NCBI RefSeq assembly: GCF_030944625.1
Contig: NZ_JAUSXY010000001.1
Coordinates: 3,162,001-3,226,000 of the forward strand
Source: Arthrobacter sp. SLBN-112
GTDB taxonomy: Bacteria; Actinomycetota; Actinomycetes; Actinomycetales; Micrococcaceae
DNA length: 64,000 bases
Direction of reading: 5' to 3'
How positions within the stretch are numbered: position 1 is the stretch's first letter; the number at the start of each line of letters is the position of its first letter. This document shows positions 8,739 to 17,658 of this stretch, one piece after another. Below the pieces are notes generated by a model. It had not been told where the DNA came from. It did no database searches and worked only from the letters and a program-made list of their open reading frames with translations. The position numbers and the translations under genes were made by a program.

Positions 8739-9896
8739 CTAGGCCGGTGTCCCGGCGGGATGGTCCTGGCCGGTTTCCGTGATCTCGGGACTCACAGTTT
8801 TCTGATCTGCCACGGGCCGGGGTCCGATCTTGCGCTTCCTCGAGAGGTTCCGTTTGACGTACTTGTAGCGATAGACGTCCAGGGCGGCGGCAGCGAAAAT
8901 GACGACGCCTTGGACGATTTTGTCGTAGGAGGACGGGATGCCGAGAAGGTTCACAGCGTTGGAGACCATGGCGATCAGGAGCACCCCCAGGAGCGTGCCC
9001 TTGATGTTGCCCTGCCCGCCAAAGAGACTGGTGCCGCCGATGACGACGGCCGCGATGATGGTCAGTTCGATGCCATCGCCGGCACGAGGGCTGCCTGAGG
9101 CCAGGCGGCCGGTGAGCAGCAGGCCCGCCATGCCGGCGGAGAGGCCGGCGATGACGTAGGCGTTCATGGTTACCCGGTCCACCCGGATACCGGCCAGCAG
9201 TGCGGCTTCTTTGTTTCCGCCAACGGCGTAGATGGAGCGCCCGTAGGTGGTGCGGGTCAGCGCCAGGTGTGCCAGGTAAGCAAGCAGCAGCACCGCCGGG
9301 ATGAGCAAGGGGACGCCGGCGATTTTTGCGCTGACCGCGTTGGTCAGCAGTTTTGGAACCGGGGTGATGTTGCCGCCATCGGTGTAGGCGAAGGCTATGC
9401 CGGATCCGGCGGACAAGGTAGCAAGGGTTGCGATCAGAGGGGAAATCCCTAGTTTCGTGACCATCAGCCCGTTCAGGGCCCCCACTACCCCGCCGACGGC
9501 CAGGCCGGTAAGGAGGCCGACTTCGGCGGGCATGTTCATCTTCACGATGATGCCCATGGACAGCACGGAGGCCAGGGCCGCAGTAGAACCTACAGAGACG
9601 TCGATGCCCCCTGTCAGGATCACGAAGGTCATGCCGATGGCAAATACGCCCAGGATGGTGCACTGGTAGAGCAGGTTGACCAGGTTCACCGGGGTCAGAA
9701 ACACCGGGCTGAGGAAGGTCAGCAGTACACCGAAGAGCAGGACAACGACGAGCAGACCTTGCGCGCCGATGAAGCTGCCGACACCGGAAAGCTTTGATCG
9801 GGTCTCGTCCCCGGACTTGCCGGGGCCAGCCTTGCTGTTAACCGTGCCGGCTGCGCCGGTGGCTGATTGTGGCTGCATGGTTGTTTCTCCAGTCAT
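8739..9896 (-). CDS. sugar ABC transporter permease (CUT2, RbsC-like)
   Basis: A 385-residue integral membrane permease. After a 45-residue hydrophilic N-terminus there are about eight to ten hydrophobic segments. Family blocks include AIGMTFVILTGGIDVSVGS, AVGGNKEAALLAGIRVDRV and AAVVIGGTSLFGGQG, diagnostic of RbsC-type CUT2 permeases. It probably works as a homodimer with the double ATPase at 4396. I chose ATG 9896, preceded by GAGGGAG at good spacing. ATG 9878 (MQPQS) also has a GGAG and cannot be excluded. Longer upstream extensions are basic, non-homologous sequence overlapping the Gfo/Idh gene and were rejected. The C-terminal tail after residue 345 is long and charged. Confidence 0.9.
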   Translation of the reverse strand: MTGETTMQPQSATGAAGTVNSKAGPGKSGDETRSKLSGVGSFIGAQGLLVVVLLFGVLLTFLSPVFLTPVNLVNLLYQCTILGVFAIGMTFVILTGGIDVSVGSTAALASVLSMGIIVKMNMPAEVGLLTGLAVGGVVGALNGLMVTKLGISPLIATLATLSAGSGIAFAYTDGGNITPVPKLLTNAVSAKIAGVPLLIPAVLLLAYLAHLALTRTTYGRSIYAVGGNKEAALLAGIRVDRVTMNAYVIAGLSAGMAGLLLTGRLASGSPRAGDGIELTIIAAVVIGGTSLFGGQGNIKGTLLGVLLIAMVSNAVNLLGIPSSYDKIVQGVVIFAAAALDVYRYKYVKRNLSRKRKIGPRPVADQKTVSPEITETGQDHPAGTPA

Positions 9897-9922
9897 TTCG
9901 ACACTCCCTCGGGTCGGAAGTG

Positions 9923-10966
9923 CTAGTTGCTGCCGAAAAGTTCGGCGTTGGTCTTCAAGGGAATCGGTGCCCCGTTCTGTCGGGCGGAAGCGGCGGTAGC
10001 CATGACCAGCTGCAGGCTCTGGATATTGTCGGTGACGTCCGTCTCCGCCTTCTGCCCGGTTTCGATGGCGTCGCGGAACGCAGCGAGTGTTCCCAACCGT
10101 TCCTCGACCGGCAAGGCATCCAGGTCGACATGCATGACGCCAGAGCGTTCCACCGCACCGGCAAGGAACACGGTGTCGAACAGTGAGGCGAAGTCGATGG
10201 TGACCTCGTTGTTCTTCCAAGTGATGGCGCCCTTGCTGCCCTGGATTTCCCAGTCGCCGTCCCAGCTGGTCTGCGGGCCGTAGGAGCTCCACGAACCCGT
10301 GTAAACGACACGGGCACCGTTGTCGCAGTCGAACTGCACGATGGCAGAGGAGTTGCCCTTGAACCGGGAAGTTGCCGTGTTCCAGGACCGTGCACGCACG
10401 GCAGTGGGTTCTACACCCACGATCCCGCGAAGCTGGTCCAGGTGATGGATCATCGCATCGACGATGAGGGGCTCATCCATTTCGAGCCGAAAGCCTTCGA
10501 ACGGCGGGTTCTTCTTGTAGTCGATGAATACCTGCTCAAGATCTCCGATCACCCCTTCGCTGATGAGGCGCTGCACGGTCCGTGCGGCGCGCTTGAAACG
10601 GTAGTTCTGGGAAACCATGGCGTGCTTGCCGGACTTCTCCGCCGCTTCGATAATGCGGATGCCGTCCTCAAGGTTGTGCGCGAGGGGCTTCTCAATCAGT
10701 GTGTGCACACCAGCTTCGAGGGCCGGGACAGCCACCGCCGCGTGGTATTCGGGTGGAACGATGACCAGAACCGCGTCGAAAGAGTCCTTGTGGTTCAAAG
10801 CCTCCTCGATAGTGGCGTAGGCGGGGATTCCATACTGCTCACCTGCGGCCCGAGCGGCGTCCCGGTTGACGTCGACAACGCCGGCCAGTTCCCAGGTCTT
10901 GCTTTGGTGAATGACGTTCAGCCATGAAGCGCCCCATGCGCCGAGGCCTACTTGAATGATTTTCAC
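9923..10966 (-). CDS. Gfo/Idh/MocA-family oxidoreductase
   Basis: A 347-residue NAD(P)-dependent dehydrogenase of the glucose-fructose oxidoreductase/inositol dehydrogenase family. An N-terminal Rossmann fold begins at residue 1 (KIIQVGLGAWGASWL). The catalytic-lysine motif LIEKPLA lies near residue 92, and the substrate-side DAMIHHLDQLR motif (Asp/His) near 173. The C-terminal alpha/beta domain is complete. It is cytoplasmic and would oxidise a hydroxyl of a sugar, polyol or cyclitol to a ketone, or the reverse. Its start codon shares one base with the stop of the second Gfo/Idh gene (TAATG), so the two are translationally coupled. Confidence 0.9.
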   Translation of the reverse strand: MKIIQVGLGAWGASWLNVIHQSKTWELAGVVDVNRDAARAAGEQYGIPAYATIEEALNHKDSFDAVLVIVPPEYHAAVAVPALEAGVHTLIEKPLAHNLEDGIRIIEAAEKSGKHAMVSQNYRFKRAARTVQRLISEGVIGDLEQVFIDYKKNPPFEGFRLEMDEPLIVDAMIHHLDQLRGIVGVEPTAVRARSWNTATSRFKGNSSAIVQFDCDNGARVVYTGSWSSYGPQTSWDGDWEIQGSKGAITWKNNEVTIDFASLFDTVFLAGAVERSGVMHVDLDALPVEERLGTLAAFRDAIETGQKAETDVTDNIQSLQLVMATAASARQNGAPIPLKTNAELFGSN

Positions 10967-12099
10967 TACTGCACTCCTTCTAATTGTTTGATGTCTGGAA
11001 CCTCGGTCCAGCGACCGCTGTTGTTGGATTCGAGGATGCTTTGGGTAAGGAGGGCGGCTCGGAGGCCGTCCCGGAATGTGGGCAGACCCTCGCGGGTTTC
11101 CCCGCCGATGGTGGCGTAGGTATCGGCGACGAATGCATTGAAGGCATCCTGATAACCCTGCGGATGCCCTGCCGGGAGGACACTGAGGCGTGCCGCTTCG
11201 GGGCTAAGCGCGTCCGGGTCGCGAAGAAGCAGCTGCGAGCCGGCCCGTTTGCCCAGCCACAGCGTCTCGGGTGCTTCCTGGTCAAACTGCACAGTGGTTT
11301 CGGAGCCGGAAACCTCGATCATCAGCCGGTTTTTCCGTCCAGGAGCGACTTGGCTGACCAGGAGGTTTCCGACGGCACCATTGCGCATTTCGAAGACTGC
11401 CGTGACGAGGTCTTCAGTCTTGACATCAGCGTGGTTTGCCCGGCCGGAGAAGAGCGTGCGGCTTAGTGCGCCGACCCGGGTGATCCGGTCATTGGTGACG
11501 AATTCGATCAGGTCGCACAGGTGGGAGCCGATGTCAGCGAAAGCGCGTGACGGGCCGCCGAGAGCGGCGTCCACCCGCCAGTTGTCGTCCCCCCGGGACA
11601 GCAGCCAGTCCTGAAGATAGGACCCCTGGATCGTGGAGATCCGTCCCGTCTGGCCGGAGGCAATACGTTCCCGGGCTTCCCGAACCATGGGGTGGAAGCG
11701 GTAGACGAACGGAACCGTCGCGATTGTTCCGGCCTTGGCGGCCAGCTCCACCAGACGGGCGGCATCGCGCACATTGGTAGCCAGAGGCTTCTCGCAGACC
11801 ACGTGCTTACCGGCCGCCAGTGCGGCCTCCGCCAAGGCCAGGTGGGTGGCGTTCGGGGTGCACACGTGGATGACATCGATCGCATCGTCCATGATGAGGT
11901 CCTGGACGGAGGCGTAAGCCTGCTCGATGCCCAGACGGTCCTTGGCGCGGGCGGCGCTGGCGGGGCTCGAGGACGCGATGCCGGCGGTTTCCGCCCCGGC
12001 GGCACGGGCGGCCCGGCTGTGCACCTCGGCCATGAACCCGGCTCCGACGAACCCGGCCCGTAACCGGGAGGGGGCTGTCGTGGTTCTGTCGTTTTCCAT
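10966..12099 (-). CDS. Gfo/Idh/MocA-family oxidoreductase
   Basis: A 377-residue second member of the family and the first gene of the minus-strand operon. The Rossmann fold starts at LRAGFVGAGFMAEVHSRAA. The motif VVCEKPLATNVRDA carries the catalytic Lys, and FADIGSHLCDLIEF supplies the Asp/His pair. The C-terminal GHPQGYQDAFNAFVADTY block is common in deoxy- and inositol-sugar dehydrogenases of this family. It is clearly not a duplicate of the downstream Gfo/Idh gene, so the pathway probably uses two redox steps at different positions (oxidise, isomerise, reduce). It is divergent from the ROK regulator at 12351 across a 251-base control region. Confidence 0.9.
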   Translation of the reverse strand: MENDRTTTAPSRLRAGFVGAGFMAEVHSRAARAAGAETAGIASSSPASAARAKDRLGIEQAYASVQDLIMDDAIDVIHVCTPNATHLALAEAALAAGKHVVCEKPLATNVRDAARLVELAAKAGTIATVPFVYRFHPMVREARERIASGQTGRISTIQGSYLQDWLLSRGDDNWRVDAALGGPSRAFADIGSHLCDLIEFVTNDRITRVGALSRTLFSGRANHADVKTEDLVTAVFEMRNGAVGNLLVSQVAPGRKNRLMIEVSGSETTVQFDQEAPETLWLGKRAGSQLLLRDPDALSPEAARLSVLPAGHPQGYQDAFNAFVADTYATIGGETREGLPTFRDGLRAALLTQSILESNNSGRWTEVPDIKQLEGVQ

Positions 12100-12145
12100 G
12101 CCGAAACAGTGGCACGCGCCACGTACCTTTCGTCAGTGATCCAGC

Positions 12146-12211
12146 AAAAGTCTGCACCTTTTGACGCTGTTGGCGATTGAGTCAGCCCCGAAGTTGCACT
12201 TTTTGATGCTG
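12146..12211. promoter_or_regulatory. paired operator-like direct repeats (probable ROK sites)
   Basis: Two copies of a 17-base element, TGCACCTTTTGACGCTG at 12153 and TGCACTTTTTGATGCTG at 12195, match at 15 of 17 positions. Their starts are exactly 42 bp apart, close to four helical turns. Each is preceded by an AAG/AAAG half that makes an inverted arm with the following CTTT/ACTT. They lie between the operon start (12099) and the ROK gene (12351), the expected place for ROK repressor binding. Confidence 0.6.
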
Positions 12212-12350
12212 CGGGCATCGACGAGTGGACGGGAACGAGTGGGCACCTTGACACTGAGTGGAGATGCGGGCCCTTCGGGGTCCTGTGAGCCTGATGTGTC
12301 AAGACTTCAGTCTCACCGTTCACCTTTTTCGAGCCCCGAATTGGAGAGAC

Positions 12351-13613
12351 ATGGACAACGGCGGCCCCGGCGAACTTTTGCACATCCTGCGGGATGGACG
12401 GCCGCGAACGAGGGCTGACCTGGCCGGGATAACGGGCTTGGGCCGGGCTGCCATCAGTTCGCGCCTTGAGACGCTCTTAGGTCTCGGACTGGTTGCGCCC
12501 GTATCGGGCGCGCCTTCCACTGGGGGCCGCCCTTCAGCACGATTAGCCTTTAATCCGGGTGCAAGATTGGCAGCTGCCGCTGATGTCGGCGCCACACACG
12601 CGACGGTGGCTCTCACGGACCTGTCGGGAGGGGTACTCGTTGAAACCACTGAACGACTTGAGATTTCGTGCGGACCGGAAGCTGTTCTGGACTGGCTGAC
12701 CATGACGCTGACCGGTCATCTGAACGCGATGAAGCGTCCAGCAACGGACATGATCGCTGTCGGCATTGGACTACCGGGTCCGGTAGAACACTCCACCGGA
12801 AAGCCGATCAGCCCGCCGATCATGCCGGGATGGGACGGATTCGATGTCCCCGCTTACATTCAACAGACCTTCAACGTTCCCGTACTCGTTGACAACGACG
12901 TCAACCTCATGGCCCTCGGGGAGCGGGCGACACGCTGGCCCACTGAGGACAACATGATCTTCCTTAAGGTCGCTACCGGTATCGGCTCAGGGGTTGTTAG
13001 TGGAGGCATACTGCAGCGAGGTGCGGCAGGGGTCGCTGGAGACGTCGGCCATATCGCTGTTTCCAGAGGGGCAGGAATACAATGCCGCTGCGGCAAGAAC
13101 GCCTGCCTGGAGGCCATAGCAGGCGCACCGGCCATCGCAGCGCAGCTCCGCAAGAACGGACTCAAGGCGATCACCGGAAATGACGTCGTCTCGCTCGTTC
13201 GTTCTGGCGATTTGGCTGCTATTCAAGCCGTCCGGCAGGCTGGCCGCGACATCGGGGAAATGCTCAACATGTGCGTGAGCTTTATCAACCCCTCCTTAAT
13301 TGTTGTGGGAGGATCGCTTGCACAATCCGGAGAACACTTGATCGCCGGGATCCGCGAAACGGTCTATGCTCGTTCAACGCCGTTGGCGACCCAGCACCTG
13401 AATATCACCCAATCCGAAACCGGGCCGGAAGCTGGAGTAGTTGGTGCCAGCATCTTGGCCGTCGAATATGTCCTCGCCCCCCACCGAGTCAATGACCTCG
13501 CAGCCAGGCCGCATTCCGGCGGACGCGGCCTCCAGAAAGAGGAGCACGTTGCCCAGACATCGGAATCGCTCCCGGACGTGGGGGCCAAACAATTACAGGA
13601 CGCACTTCCTTGA
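12351..13613 (+). CDS. ROK-family transcriptional regulator
   Basis: A 420-residue repressor of the NagC/XylR-type ROK family. Residues 5-60 are a winged helix-turn-helix (LLHILRDGRPRTRADLAGITGLGRAAISSR). A sugar-kinase-like domain follows with AAADVGATHATVAL (nucleotide loop), GIGLPGPVEH, VDNDVNLMALGE and AGDVGHIAV. The structural zinc site CRCGKNACLEA is present with Ala where Gly is usual. ATG 12351 follows GGAGAG. An upstream ATG at 12294 is possible. The C-terminal 40 residues are Gly/Ser/charged and probably disordered. It is divergent to the isomerase/oxidoreductase operon and presumably represses it until a sugar ligand binds. Confidence 0.9.
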   Translation: MDNGGPGELLHILRDGRPRTRADLAGITGLGRAAISSRLETLLGLGLVAPVSGAPSTGGRPSARLAFNPGARLAAAADVGATHATVALTDLSGGVLVETTERLEISCGPEAVLDWLTMTLTGHLNAMKRPATDMIAVGIGLPGPVEHSTGKPISPPIMPGWDGFDVPAYIQQTFNVPVLVDNDVNLMALGERATRWPTEDNMIFLKVATGIGSGVVSGGILQRGAAGVAGDVGHIAVSRGAGIQCRCGKNACLEAIAGAPAIAAQLRKNGLKAITGNDVVSLVRSGDLAAIQAVRQAGRDIGEMLNMCVSFINPSLIVVGGSLAQSGEHLIAGIRETVYARSTPLATQHLNITQSETGPEAGVVGASILAVEYVLAPHRVNDLAARPHSGGRGLQKEEHVAQTSESLPDVGAKQLQDALP

Positions 13614-13659
13614 TTCCTTCTCCGAAGGAAGATGGCGTAAGACAGCCCGGCAAGCTTTT

Positions 13660-13683
13660 AGCGGTGGATTGGGCCGCTTTTTC
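13660..13683 (+). terminator. weak intrinsic terminator after ROK gene
   Basis: AGCGG and CCGCT arms separated by nine bases, followed by a run of five T. The stem is short (5 bp), so this is only a candidate. The rest of 13614-13870 holds nothing I can support. Confidence 0.35.
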
Positions 13684-13918
13684 CAGCACCCGAACTGTTC
13701 AATCGCATGCTCAACCGGGCCTCGGCAGCGGCGCCAATATTCGTGTGAGAGGTGCCGAACAAACTCTTCAACGCACCAATCAAAGGTGTCTGTACAACGT
13801 AAAATAGTTCTAACAGCTGAGGTTCCTTCGGCCAGTCTTACGGTCCCCCGCAAACGCTTCGTCAGGCGTCGTGGCTGGTCCCAAGGCCAGCATGGCTCGG
13901 CTGTTGAAGGAGGATGGC

Positions 13919-14941
13919 ATGCCTCAATCTGGAAACGGGAACAGTGGCCGTCTGCGACGATATGCCGTGCCGGAGGGGCTCAATCCCGAACAAAGGTTCG
14001 AACACTGGCGAGCATGGTACGGCAATGCCGTCGAGACCCCGATGCGGCTGGAAAAAGCGGTACCTAAGACTCCTGTGTCCTTCAATCCTTCAGCCATTAA
14101 TTTCGCCGGGCCGGGTTTCAGCCTCATAGAAATGCACACCCCTCCCGCGTTGGGATCGTGGGCGCCGAATCCCGACACCACGGATCTGCGCCTGGCCTAC
14201 TTCCGCAAGGCGGCGGGGCTAACGCTCGCTGTCAACGGCGTGCCTGAGCCAGTATCGCCGGGCTCCGTCAGGTTCATCGACACCTCGCGGGGCGGAAGAT
14301 TTGATGCGCCCGAGGGTTTTCACGCCTTGCAGCTAAACATCGACCGCAGCAGCCTGAACGTGAGTGAGGCCGAACTGCGCTCCCTGTTTCGCCTGCCCGA
14401 CCTCGCAAAACACCCAATTGTGGGCACTTTCGTGATCCCTGCGCTGATGAGTTGGAAGCGGCCAGGCATAGATCATGCGGTATCGGGAACCTCAGATATC
14501 CTCCGTTCGGTGATGGCGACCCTGGTGGGCTCCCTGCTCGAAACCCCGGTCGACGATGAGGCGCAGAAACCGGCCCTAAGTCGGGCGGTGAAGAAATACC
14601 TCGATTCCGCTTATGACAACCCCATTTTGGATGTGGCAATGGTCGCCGAAAGGTTCAACCTCTCCCGTCGCTCTCTTTTCTACTATTTCGAGAATGAAGA
14701 ACTCCACCTGGGTGAACGGATTCGCGCGTTGAGAACGCGCAAAGCCCTCGAGCTCCTCCTTCAGCCCGGCGCCCATGGGATCACTTACTCAGAAATCGCG
14801 ACGACGTGCGGATTCACCAATGTGCAAAGCATGCGCCGTGCAGTGAAAGAGTTCACGGGAATGAACGTGAGGGAGATCCATCGATCCGAGACTGCCGTTC
14901 GTGTCGCGCTGCAACAGCTCCGGGAGTCACTAAACCCCTAG
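13919..14941 (+). CDS. AraC-family transcriptional regulator
   Basis: A 340-residue regulator. The C-terminal 110 residues form the AraC double helix-turn-helix: ILDVAMVAERFNLSRRSLFYYF, then ALELLLQPGAHGITYSEIAT and CGFTNVQSMRRAVKEFTGMN. The N-terminal 200 residues resemble the AraC-binding-like ligand/oligomer domain (GFSLIEMHTPPALGSW, VRFIDTSRGGRFDAPEGFHA). The ATG at 13919 follows GAAGGAGG by five bases. An upstream GTG at 13871 lacks a comparable site. No adjacent intact target gene is obvious. The downstream region to 16.3 kb is decayed, so its former target may be lost, or it may act on the organosulfur operon. Confidence 0.86.
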   Translation: MPQSGNGNSGRLRRYAVPEGLNPEQRFEHWRAWYGNAVETPMRLEKAVPKTPVSFNPSAINFAGPGFSLIEMHTPPALGSWAPNPDTTDLRLAYFRKAAGLTLAVNGVPEPVSPGSVRFIDTSRGGRFDAPEGFHALQLNIDRSSLNVSEAELRSLFRLPDLAKHPIVGTFVIPALMSWKRPGIDHAVSGTSDILRSVMATLVGSLLETPVDDEAQKPALSRAVKKYLDSAYDNPILDVAMVAERFNLSRRSLFYYFENEELHLGERIRALRTRKALELLLQPGAHGITYSEIATTCGFTNVQSMRRAVKEFTGMNVREIHRSETAVRVALQQLRESLNP

Positions 14942-15064
14942 CGCTCAAACCGCGCTAAAACTGGGACAGTCAGACCGACGCTCGGTCTACCTGCTCGGAC
15001 ATTTCCCACCTTGACCTGTGCCGGCAGCCCGGCTTGATGCAGCAGGGAAGGTCAGCCGTTCTGT

Positions 15065-15303
15065 AATGCAGCCCTGAAGGAGAACGGCCTTACCGCGCCG
15101 TCCAACCACGCGCACCTGATAAGCCAGGACCAGGACGAAATCATCACTGCGGCCAAGGAACTAAGTAGATACCTACTGGCCAGCCGTCGGACGCTGGCAT
15201 GGATCGGCTACACGGCGCCCCCGAAGCACTCGCCGTCCTGAAAAAGTACGACTTCCCCGCCTCCCAGACCAGCTTCGACGCCGCCTTCAGCAGCAAAGAC
15301 TGA
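15065..15303 (+). pseudogene. sugar phosphate isomerase remnants (two fragments)
   Basis: Two short pieces of TIM-barrel isomerases remain in one 240-base stretch. From 15065 one frame reads ALKENGLTAPSNHAHL followed by DEIITAAKEL, typical of the second barrel strand of such enzymes. From 15190 to the TGA at 15303 another piece reads DAGMDRLHGAPEAL...ASQTSFDAAFSSKD. This piece matches the last 37 residues of the intact isomerase at 3354-4370 at 35 positions. The middle and the first strand are missing, so no protein can be made. It is a relic of a second isomerase locus. Confidence 0.75.
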
Positions 15304-16247
15304 ACGTCTCTGCTTCTAGGGCAACGAACTTGAGCATCAGTCGAGACCAACCTCGAAGCTAGGGCCTTCGGGCAACGCACTTTGTAGTTCAGGCAAGTGT
15401 CGGGGCCCGATTCTGGTCCTTCATCCCCACGGCATCGTCGGGCTGAATGACCAGAATCACCGCCTCTACCTCAGGCAGGGGATGCATCGACCGTTTAGGT
15501 CGTGTCCGCCCCAGTGTCCAGACCCATGACTTTCCTTCCGCAGCGAGCACTTCGGGTTGAGGATATTGCGGGGCGGGCGGTTGAGGCAGACGTTGCCGTC
15601 GGATCGATTCGACGGCGGTCAGCCGGTTTGCAGGCATGCAATTGGAGAACGCTGAGTTGCTGTTCCCAACACCAGGTCTCTTCCCCGGTAACTCTGAATC
15701 TCGCTCGCTGCTTTCCTTGCCCGCGCTCGGCACAGTCAACATCGACCGCCGGGTCCGCACAGTCGTCGCCGACCTCGGCGGGGCGATCCACCGCCACTTC
15801 GAACCCGAGGACGACGCCGGGGAATTCAGGCCGCCCTCGTTGCAGCAATCGCGGCAAATCAACGCCGCTGTTCTTGACGACGGGCCGATCGGGTTCCGCT
15901 GATCGGCGTCGTGATCGGCTACATCCTGCTGTTCGTGGCCGTGCTGCTGGCCGCGGCATTTACGATTGACGGTGCCTTACTGACCCTGCAACATCCCGTG
16001 ACTGTTTGGGACTTTGCGAGTCGCATGGATGACAACGTCGGCGGCGCTCATCGGTGGTGCGTTGGGCTCGGGGTTCGAGTCAAAAGACGACAGGCTTCGG
16101 TCGGCGTAGGGCCAACGGGAGCGTCATCGTCGCCAGGCGGTGGACGGAGGTGAATAATCCGGCCCGAAATTCGCTTTTACGCGTCGTTCCTAGCTGGAGT
16201 AACGCCTATAAGCCTGCGCGCCGGAGTGACGACCTCTTAAAAGACCG
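15304..16247. other. no supported gene
   Basis: No recognisable gene. A short plus-strand frame around 15710-15900 (NIDRRVRTVVADLGGAIHRHF) and an abutting one from GTG 15911 (VIGYILLFVAVLLAAAFTIDGAL, one possible membrane helix) look faintly coding. They lack a family, a clear ribosome site and normal length. Most likely this is decayed intergenic DNA. Confidence 0.35.
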
Positions 16248-16294
16248 CACCTCCCAAGCTGTGCGCGGTATTCCGCGCGCTGCTTTAGGAGGTG
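16248..16294 (-). terminator. intrinsic terminator of the organosulfur operon
   Basis: A 47-base hairpin just beyond the last operon gene: outer arms CACCTCC / GGAGGTG and inner arms AAGC.G.GCGCG / CGCGC.C.GCTT around a short loop. On the minus strand it is followed by GCGGTCTTTT, giving a T-rich tail. It lies 21 bases past the monooxygenase stop. Confidence 0.65.
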
Positions 16295-16314
16295 CAGTTG
16301 TTACCTCTTCTCGT

Positions 16315-17658
16315 TTAGACCGGTAGCGGTACTGGGCTGAAAGTATTGGCTGGTTTGGCCAGCCCAAAGTGCTCGCGGAGGGTCCGTCCTGAGTATTCGC
16401 GCCGGAAGAGTCCCCGGTCCTGCAGGATGGGAACGACGTGGTCCACGAAGATGTCCAGTCCGGAGGGCAGCACAGGTGGCATGATGTTAAACCCGTCCGC
16501 GGCGCCGGCTTCGAACCATTCCTGGATCGTGTCGGCCACCTGGTCGGGGGTGCCGGCGAAGGTCCGGTGCCCGCGGCCGCCGCCGAGCCGCCCAATGAGC
16601 TGGCGTACGGTGAGGTGCTCCCTCCGGGCGAGGTTCACGATCAAGGTGTACCTGCTTTTGGCACCTTCGATCTGGTCCTCCGAGGGCAGCCCGGCCGGCA
16701 ATTCGGCGTCCAGTTGCAGGGACTCCGCCGGAACCCGCAACACCCCTGCGAGCTGGTTGCGGGCGTATTCAGGCAGGATGAGGTCATCGAGTTCCTGCTC
16801 AAGCCGGTGCGCTTCCTCTTGGGTTGAGGCGATGAGCGGGACGATGCCGGGCAGGATCTTGATCGCTTCCGGATTCCGGCCGGCTTCTGCTGTCCGCTGC
16901 TTCAAGTCTGAGTAGAAGGCCTGGGCGTCCCCGAGGGTTTGGTGTGCGGTGAAGACCGCTTCGGCATAGCGGGCGGCGAAGTCTTTGCCGTTCTCCGAGG
17001 AGCCGGCCTGCACGATCACGGGGTGTCCTTGCCGGGATCGCGGGACGTCCAGGGCACCCTCTACCTGGAAGTACCGGCCGACGTGGTTGGCCGGGTGCAC
17101 TCGGGTGTTGTCCGCCCAGACGCCGGCTGCCTTGTCCGCTACGACGGCGTCCTCCTCCCAGCTGTTCCAGAGCTTCTTGGCGACGTCCAGGAACTCCGCG
17201 GCCCGTTCGTAGCGTTCAGAGTGTGCAGGCTGGCCGGCCAGGGAGAAGTTCTTCGCCGCCGCGTCCCCGGCTGTGGTGACCACGTTCCATCCCGCCCTGC
17301 CACCGCTGATCTGATCCACGGAAGCGAAGCGCCGGGCGAGATTATACGGTTCGTTGTAGGTGGTGGACGCGGTGGCAATGAGCCCGATCCGTTCCGTGAC
17401 GGCCGCTATCGCTGCAAGCAGGACTGTCGGCTCCAGGCTCCCGTATGGCCGTTGGGTTACGTCGCCGTGCAACACCGGGGAGTCAGCGAAGAAGATGGAG
17501 TCCAGTTTCCCGCGTTCGGCGCTCTGCGCCAGCCGCTGGAAATGGCCCACATCGGTTCCCGAGTGGCTGTCGCTTTCCGGTAGCCGCCATGATGCCTCGT
17601 GGTGGCCGGTGCTCATCAGGAAGGCGTTGAGGTGAAGCTGCCTGCGCCCGGCGGTCAT
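16315..17658 (-). CDS. FMN-dependent monooxygenase, NtaA/SnaA/DszA/SoxA type (LLM class)
   Basis: A 447-residue bacterial-luciferase-like flavin monooxygenase. It begins with the family pattern LHLNAFLMSTGHHEASWRLP, followed by GKLDSIFFADSP, EPTVLLAAIAAVTERIGLIATASTTYNEPY (flavin-barrel core), GWNVVTTAGDAAAKNF and the C-terminal GTPDQVADTIQEWFEAGAADGF. Members use reduced FMN from a partner reductase and oxygen to attack sulfur or amine compounds such as dibenzothiophene sulfone, EDTA or methylated amines. Placement as the last gene of a sulfonate-type ABC operon, overlapping the dioxygenase by four bases, points to desulfonation or sulfide oxidation. No flavin reductase gene is nearby. Confidence 0.9.
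   Translation of the reverse strand: MTAGRRQLHLNAFLMSTGHHEASWRLPESDSHSGTDVGHFQRLAQSAERGKLDSIFFADSPVLHGDVTQRPYGSLEPTVLLAAIAAVTERIGLIATASTTYNEPYNLARRFASVDQISGGRAGWNVVTTAGDAAAKNFSLAGQPAHSERYERAAEFLDVAKKLWNSWEEDAVVADKAAGVWADNTRVHPANHVGRYFQVEGALDVPRSRQGHPVIVQAGSSENGKDFAARYAEAVFTAHQTLGDAQAFYSDLKQRTAEAGRNPEAIKILPGIVPLIASTQEEAHRLEQELDDLILPEYARNQLAGVLRVPAESLQLDAELPAGLPSEDQIEGAKSRYTLIVNLARREHLTVRQLIGRLGGGRGHRTFAGTPDQVADTIQEWFEAGAADGFNIMPPVLPSGLDIFVDHVVPILQDRGLFRREYSGRTLREHFGLAKPANTFSPVPLPV

Noticed and set aside
15911-16153. Small membrane protein frame starting at GTG 15911
   Set aside because: One hydrophobic helix only, no ribosome site, no recognised family, and located in decayed DNA; mentioned only within the no-gene stretch.
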